The notes under the pieces: model-generated | What the model was told of the DNA's origin: nothing | The model's database searches: none | The model's input: the letters and a program-made list of their open reading frames with translations, nothing else | NCBI GenBank assembly: GCA_963969345.1 | Contig: OZ017768.1 | Location: 8,580,718-8,644,717, forward strand | Origin: Turbatrix aceti | Lineage: Eukaryota > Nematoda > Chromadorea > Rhabditida > Panagrolaimidae | Direction of reading: 5' to 3' | DNA: 64,000 nucleotides | Made by a program: the position numbers and the translations under genes | In this document: positions 58,567 to 64,000 of the stretch, piece by piece | Layout: the number at the start of each line of letters is the position of its first letter | Position numbering within the stretch: the first letter of the stretch is position 1

Positions 58567-59624
58567 ACTCTGCGAGCCGATTTATTTATAAGGTGGAGGG
58601 CGCTACACAGGCATTTTACACTTTCCGATGTTTTGTGCCAAAGTTGTAGGCACCTATAGGGAGGTTCCAAATTTCCATACCAAAATTTTTTTAGATGCCG
58701 GATTCTGGAGTTTCGGCTTCTGCAATTTTTGACGTCAAATTTTCAAACTGTTTCAAAAATTCTGATTTTTGGTATACAGGGGTATCTTGGCACGAGAAAT
58801 CGACTGGTGTATTTAGTTTTCTCAAAAAACATCTGACTTTTTTGAAAAAATGTGATTTCTGGTTTTTCCGCCCGTTTTTGTCCGTTGCTTGGCTCCAGCA
58901 TCCGTATATTACCCGGCGAAGTGGTTTTCGCAGGCTAATCTTGTAGCTTGGTTTCTGCTCTATCGGGAAAAGTGAAAGAAAAAATATGTTAGCTCCATCA
59001 ATTTTTGTTTTGAATTTTTTTATAGCGCCAACTCGATCAAAAACAAGCGAAAAAAGAGAGATTACGCGTGCGAAACGCATGCGCTGCAGCACGGCGCGCG
59101 CTCGCACGTTGCGCGCACACAAAGCGGGGAAGATCTGTGCGCTTTTTCAACCATTTTAGATCGAGTTGGCGTCATAAAAAAATTCGAAACGAAAATTGAT
59201 GGAGCTAATATATTTTTTCTTTCACTTTTCCCGATAGAGCAGAAACCAAGCTACAAGATTAGCCTGCGAAAACCACTTCGCCGGGTAATATACGGATGCT
59301 GGAGCCAAGCAACGGACAAAAACGGGCGGAAAAACCAGAAATCACATTTTTTCAAAAAAGTCAGATGTTTTTTGAGAAAACTAAATACACCAGTCGATTT
59401 CTCGTGCCAAGATACCCCTGTATACCAAAAATCAGAATTTTTGAAACAGTTTGAAAATTTGACGTCAAAAATTGCAGAAGCCGAAACTCCAGAATCCGGC
59501 ATCTAAAAAAATTTTGGTATGGAAATTTGGAACCTCCCTATAGGTGCCTACAACTTTGGCACAAAACATCGGAAAGTGTAAAATGGCTGTGTAGTCGGAA
59601 ATAAATCTGCTCGCAGAGTGGCTC
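58567..59624. mobile_element. Foldback element with about 450-base arms
   Basis: Left arm about 58567-59015 and right arm about 59190-59624 are near-perfect reverse complements around a GC-rich loop of about 170 bases. Outer ends read ACTCTGCGAGC on both strands. TCAAGAGGT occurs just outside the left end (58558-58566) and at 59625-59633 on the right, consistent with a 9-base target duplication as in Mutator-like elements, although a shorter TCAA duplication cannot be excluded. The 83-codon frames in each arm are mirror images and have no known domain. Confidence 0.82.
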
Positions 59625-59827
59625 TCAAGAGGTTTGGAAGACGCTACGCTAATGCTGTGAACGAGTATCCGCAGTTTACTTTTTTAGGGAGCAGGGGTTC
59701 GGTTTTATTGAAAAAAAACCAAAATAATCATAAATTGAATTAAATTTATTAATTTCAAAACTAAAAATTCTCAGTTTGTGGTGCAATTTTGTCAGCTGCG
59801 AAATTTTTCCGCAGGGTCCAAAAAGCA

Positions 59828-59899
59828 TCTTCGGTAGTATAGTGGTAAGTATCCGCGCCTGTCACGTGCGAGACCCGGGTTCGATTCCCGGCCGGAGAG
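59828..59899 (+). tRNA. tRNA-Asp (GTC)
   Basis: Identical over all 72 bases to the copies at 19963 and 63478. Complete cloverleaf, anticodon GTC. It lies about 360 bases upstream of the PRMT1-like gene and is duplicated with it. Confidence 0.95.
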
Positions 59900-60262
59900 G
59901 TTACATTTTTGCCTTCTATCCTGAAAGTTGTCGTTTTTGGAACTATACTTTGGTTATTTTTTATACTTTGGTTATTTTTTTCTGTTTCAGGCGTGAAAAT
60001 AAATTTCTTGTACAATTTTGTAAGAAATTGATCTGAAAGAGCTAAAAAGTTAAAAAAGTTAGAACATCTAACAAAGAGCGTTTGCATATTTGAATATAGA
60101 AAGTGCAAAAAATGAGTCTACGACATGTCGTCGCGACATTTCTTGTTGTTTATCTCATTTTGTTGAATTACGATCTGTTTTTTGTGTTCGTCTATACGAT
60201 AATTCAAACATCTGTACGTTTGTGTACAACTCGATTTTCAATAAATCGCAAAGGTCTGCACA

Positions 60263-61475
60263 ATGACTACTGCTTCTTGTTCGGCTTCACCAGTAGAAAA
60301 CGAGTCTGACGACTTTGTCGACGACGTGAATTACTTTGATTCGTACGCCCGATACCGTATTCACGAGGTTTGTTTAGTCTTGTTGCTGTAATTGAGGATG
60401 AGGGCGATAATTCACAATATATAAGATGATACTTTGAGTGATCGATGAAATATTGTTTTGGAAAAAATGCATTCAACATTAACTTTTGTTTTGTAAGCTT
60501 TCAGAAAATGCTGCGCGACAGTGTTCGCACCAACGCTTACCATGCCGCGATCTGCGGCAACCCGCACCTTTTCAAAGACAAAACCGTTCTCGACGTCGGA
60601 GCTGGTACTGGAATTCTTTCCCTGTTTGCTGCCAAGGCCGGTGCTAAGCGAGTTTTTGCCGTCGAATACTCGGATATGGCGCTGAACGTCGAGAAGATCG
60701 TCAAGGACAACCATTTCGATAAAATTATCACTGTGATGCACAAAAAGATGGAAGATATTTATGAACTGCCGGACGGAGTTGACAAGGTTGACGTCATCGT
60801 TTCCGAGTGGATGGGTGCCTGTCTGCTGTTTGAATCGATGCTCAACACGGTTATCTACGCTCGCGACAGGTTTCTCAAAACCAATGGCATCCTGATGCCG
60901 GATCGTGCGCGCTTGTACATCAGTGCCATCGAGGACGGCAAATTCAAAAAGGATTATTTTGGTTGGTTTGACAATGTCTACGGATTCAACTTCCGCAGCT
61001 TTGCTGAAGGCATCCTTGCTGACTCGTACGTAAAATTCGTGGAGCCCGATAAGGTGGTCACTAACGATTCTGTGATTCTTGTAAATATTTTTTACTCAGT
61101 TTCGTTTTTTATTATGCAATTTTTCAGAATCTCGATCTGTACAGGACGAAAGTCAAAGATCTCGCTTTTACGACCCGTTTCGTGCTCGTGGGACAGCGCA
61201 CCGACCGCATCGACGCTCTCATGTGCCACTTTGCCGTAGATTTTACAAAAGGCCGAGTTCCGATATCGATATCGACGTCGCCGATGAGTGAGCAGACTCA
61301 CTGGGCTCAGTTTTTATTTTACCTTGAAAATCCGATAAAAATCTTGCGTCACGATATCCTGATTGGCCACTTTTCGCTTTATCCTGACCACCGCGATGTT
61401 CGCAATCTTCACTTCTCAGTTGGCATCACCGTCGACGATGACTCCACAGACTCCGAAGCAATGCTGATCGACTGA
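60263..61475 (+). CDS. PRMT1-like protein arginine methyltransferase
   Basis: Type I protein arginine N-methyltransferase of the PRMT1 class, transferring methyl groups from S-adenosylmethionine to arginine in histones and RNA-binding proteins. Exons 60263-60367, 60505-61080 and 61128-61475 give 342 residues, the normal PRMT1 length. Landmarks: YFDSYARYRIHEKMLRD (about 24-40), SAM-binding motif VLDVGAGTGILSLFAAKAGA, the double-E loop SEWMGACLLFESML, MPDRARLYISAIED and the THW loop (SEQTHWAQ). All active-site landmarks are present, so it should be active. The sequence is divergent, and the C-terminus ends in an acidic STDSEAMLID in place of the usual CELSCSTDYRMR-type end. It is probably a lineage-specific paralogue, not the orthologue. 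Confidence 0.92.
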
Positions 61476-62075
61476 GTTATTTCTGACATAAATTATTACC
61501 TGTTCATCTTTTTTTTGTAGACAAAAGAGTGATATGTGCAGAGAAAACAATGACGGTAATAATTTTAACAGTAAATCTTACTGCACCGCATACAAAAATG
61601 CCAAGCAACATCATCGGTAAACATAACGATGCGCTGAGGTATGTTCACACATCGGTAACGCAACGTGTGAACATGCATTTTTTTGTTAGGCTCTATTTTC
61701 TTTTCAACGCCAAGTTGGAATAGCATTTTGACAAATCCTGATAGCCCGAAGAACTACAATTAGGCATCCAAGCGCAAGCATTTATCCTCCTTTTTTTGCA
61801 GCTTTGCTAATTGTTCGGAATTCACCATTTTTACGTCGCTGTTTTTTGTCAAAACAGATACACCAAGTTCAGCTTGTTTGGGGCTGCTTTCCTGGCGATC
61901 GCCTTCATAATGAGCATATTCAGGTGTGCCGCAGTTTGCGCGCACGGATCGGAAAAGCATTCGCGCTTTCTGCTCAAACACAAAAGCATTGCGATGCTTT
62001 ATACATTTTTTACTCTGTTGCAAAAAATCGGCGCTTTGTTTATTAATTAATTTCTACTGTTTTAGTAATTTTAAG
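61476..62075. other. Intergenic region
   Basis: Spacer between the methyltransferase and the fourth MRPLS-family gene. Short open frames only; nothing recognised. Confidence 0.5.
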
Positions 62076-63284
62076 ATGCAGCGCTTGTCACCGTACGTTT
62101 TGGACGAATTGATCTGGGACGGTATCAGAAACCAGAAAGATGGTGCCAGCGATCTCATCAAAAACATAGTTTGCTCTTGTCCTCAATTGTCCTATACATT
62201 TGACATTGTTATGCAGAACATTTGGGTCGAATACAGCGGAGACTGTTATATATTCCGAGTAAGTTTTCTCTCGATTTTATTTTATTTGATCTATTTATGT
62301 AGGTCGAAAAAGGTGCAAATGTTGGCATATATCGCATCCGCAGTCGAGGCCACTGGATGGCGCCTTTTATTCGCAAACTTTCTATTAAGCGTCATCCAGA
62401 AGAAGATGACATGAGATTTTTTATAAAAATATTTCATTGCAACAGTAAGTTTATTCAAGTATTTTATTTTATAAAAAATAAACACGTTTTTAGACCTCAA
62501 AGAACTGAACGTACTTCACCTGAGAAAGGAAATTATTTTGTTAAAAGAATTTCAGAATTTGATTTCAATAACCCGAAAACTCAAAATCTGTGCTATTGAT
62601 GTGGAACAGTCTTTTGATTATATTCAGAAGTTTGTCTCTCGCTGTGAAACAATATTTTTTTCAGATTCGAAATACAATCCAAATAAATTAAAGCAATTTG
62701 AAGTAAATTAAAAAACATTTTGACAAAATATACATATTGATTTTCAGAAAACATTGAATTTGGATCCCTCAGTTTTATTGGAATTGAACTACGGTCGGAT
62801 TTGCACGGCGGAAGAATGCATTTATACAAGAAAGGCATTAACTTCTGATTTTCAACATATACGGCGCATTTACTTCGCTTGTTGTGTTTCTGATTTCTTT
62901 GATATCAAGAAATTGATCGACGACCTAAAAATCGTTTTTCCAAATACCGAAAAGATTAGCTTAGCCGTTCAACTGATTTTGAATGGCAAACGATGGAATT
63001 CTCTCACAAATTGTTTGGAACACGTAAAACTTGACTTTAATAATGTTGCTGCTATTTTACGTGAAATTCCATCGCATATCAAATCTAGCGTATTTTACGT
63101 GTTGAGTTCCAACTTTTATTATCGTGATAGTATTCTGTCCATTTTGATTGATCGTATTTTTTCATCACAGAATTTTGTCGTCACATCAAATGATTCATCT
63201 CGTGCGATTACCATTCGTCCACAAAAGCTCCAAGAAAACGTTGAATTCATATATCGTTTGGAGTTTGACGGCAGAATGTCTTGA
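62076..63284 (+). CDS. MRPLS-family protein of unknown function, member 4
   Basis: The most diverged member. Exons 62076-62258, 62303-62444, 62494-62702 and 62748-63284 give 356 residues, with the family's intron phases 0, 1, 0. The start is MQRLSPYVLDEL in place of MRPLS. Other shared blocks are HWMAPFIRKL, EFQNLISITRKLKI, DFQHIRRIYF, FPNTEKISLAV and QENVEFIYRLEF. There is no acidic tail. A TTTTAG acceptor lies about ten bases before the ATG. It sits between the PRMT1-like gene and the partial copy of that gene, so local duplications happened around it. Confidence 0.78.
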
Positions 63285-63477
63285 AAAATCGATTTTTTAT
63301 AGTCTTTTTTGTAGCAAATACATCAGTTTTTTATATGTGTACTGTAAATATTTATAAATAAGAAACTGCAGCACCGTGACAAAAACGGAATATTTTAATT
63401 TCAGTTTGGTTTTGAAAAAAGGGGTTTTTGTAAAAAATTAGTGAGCTGCGAAATTTCCCCTTAGGCGCTTAAAAGCA

Positions 63478-63549
63478 TCTTCGGTAGTATAGTGGTAAGT
63501 ATCCGCGCCTGTCACGTGCGAGACCCGGGTTCGATTCCCGGCCGGAGAG
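63478..63549 (+). tRNA. tRNA-Asp (GTC)
   Basis: Third identical 72-base copy, with the same flanks as the copy at 59828. It belongs to the duplicated tRNA plus methyltransferase segment. Confidence 0.95.
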
Positions 63550-63599
63550 GATACATTTTTGACATCTATCCAGAAAGTTGTCGTTTTTGGAACTAGTTT

Positions 63600-64000
63600 T
63601 GTACTTTGGTTATTTTTTTCTGTTTCAGGCCTATCAACATGAATTTTGAATGTAGAAAATGCAAAAATGCAGTCTACGACATTTTGTCTATAATATCTCA
63701 TTTTTTTGAATTACGATCTGTTTTGTGTGTTCGTCTTTATCGTTTTTTGAGGATCTTGCATTTACGACCCGTATCGTGCTCGTTGGACAGCGCGCCGACC
63801 GCATCGACGCTCTCATGTGCCACTTGGCCGTAGATTTTACAAAAGACCGAGTTCCGATATCGATATCGACATCTCCGATGAGTGAGCAGACTCACTGGGC
63901 TCAGTTTTTATTTTATCTTGAAAATCCGATAAACATCTTGCGTCACGATATTCTAATTGGCCACTTTTCGGTTTATCCTGACCACCGCGATGTTCGCAAT
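63600..64000 (+). pseudogene. Partial duplicate of the PRMT1-like gene, exon 3 only
   Basis: 63600-63740 matches the upstream flank of the intact gene (about 59945-60200). At about 63745 the sequence jumps directly to third-exon sequence (EDLAFTTRIVLVGQRADRIDALMCHLAVDF..., THWAQFLFYLENP) and runs off the window. Exons 1 and 2, with the SAM site and double-E loop, are missing. The exon 3 reading frame is still open with few changes, so the deletion is recent. The copy cannot encode an active enzyme unless other exons lie elsewhere. Confidence 0.85.

Overview
The window is nuclear DNA of a repeat-rich nematode. The evidence is a one-exon cuticle collagen with the nematode N-terminal domain and furin box, a pair of nematode-type chemoreceptor genes, very short (about 45-60 base) GT-AG introns ending in TTTTCAG or TTTTAG, and splice acceptors about ten bases before several start codons, as expected for trans-spliced messages. 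I cannot name the species. I built gene models by hand from splice sites. Except where stated, the exons of each model sum to a whole number of codons.

Layout. 1.8-7.7 kb: an EGF-receptor (LET-23-type) tyrosine kinase with two alternative first exons. 9.7-11.8 kb: a membrane-anchored DOMON plus dopamine-beta-hydroxylase-like protein that has lost all its copper ligands. 12.5-13.4 kb: cuticle collagen. 13.9-21.4 kb: cluster A, with a chemoreceptor, two head-to-head secreted Cys-rich genes, one member of a four-copy unknown family, two gene relics and a tRNA-Asp. 21.9-25.9 kb: repeats and a foldback element. 26.2-31.2 kb: a 16-exon minus-strand gene of unknown function. 30-38 kb: nested palindromic elements, minisatellites and a truncated RTE-type retrotransposon. 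38.2-49.2 kb: a nine-exon gene for a protein of about 3,496 residues with a complete bacterial-type SecA motor in its middle. 49.8-56.3 kb: cluster B, with a divergent minus-strand gene, two more members of the unknown family and a second chemoreceptor copy. 56.6-57.4 kb: a small, probably myristoylated, disordered protein. 58.5-59.6 kb: another foldback element. 59.8-64 kb: tRNA-Asp, a PRMT1-like arginine methyltransferase, the fourth unknown-family member, then a partial second copy of the tRNA and methyltransferase segment.

Clusters A and B share three gene families and look like products of segmental duplication. The receptor kinase, collagen and methyltransferase are conserved animal genes. 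The rest is accessory: lineage-specific families, copy-number change and transposon insertion. The strongest candidate for an undescribed system is the intron-bearing SecA-motor giant protein. Small hAT-like elements with intact 8-base target duplications allow the history of several loci to be read directly.
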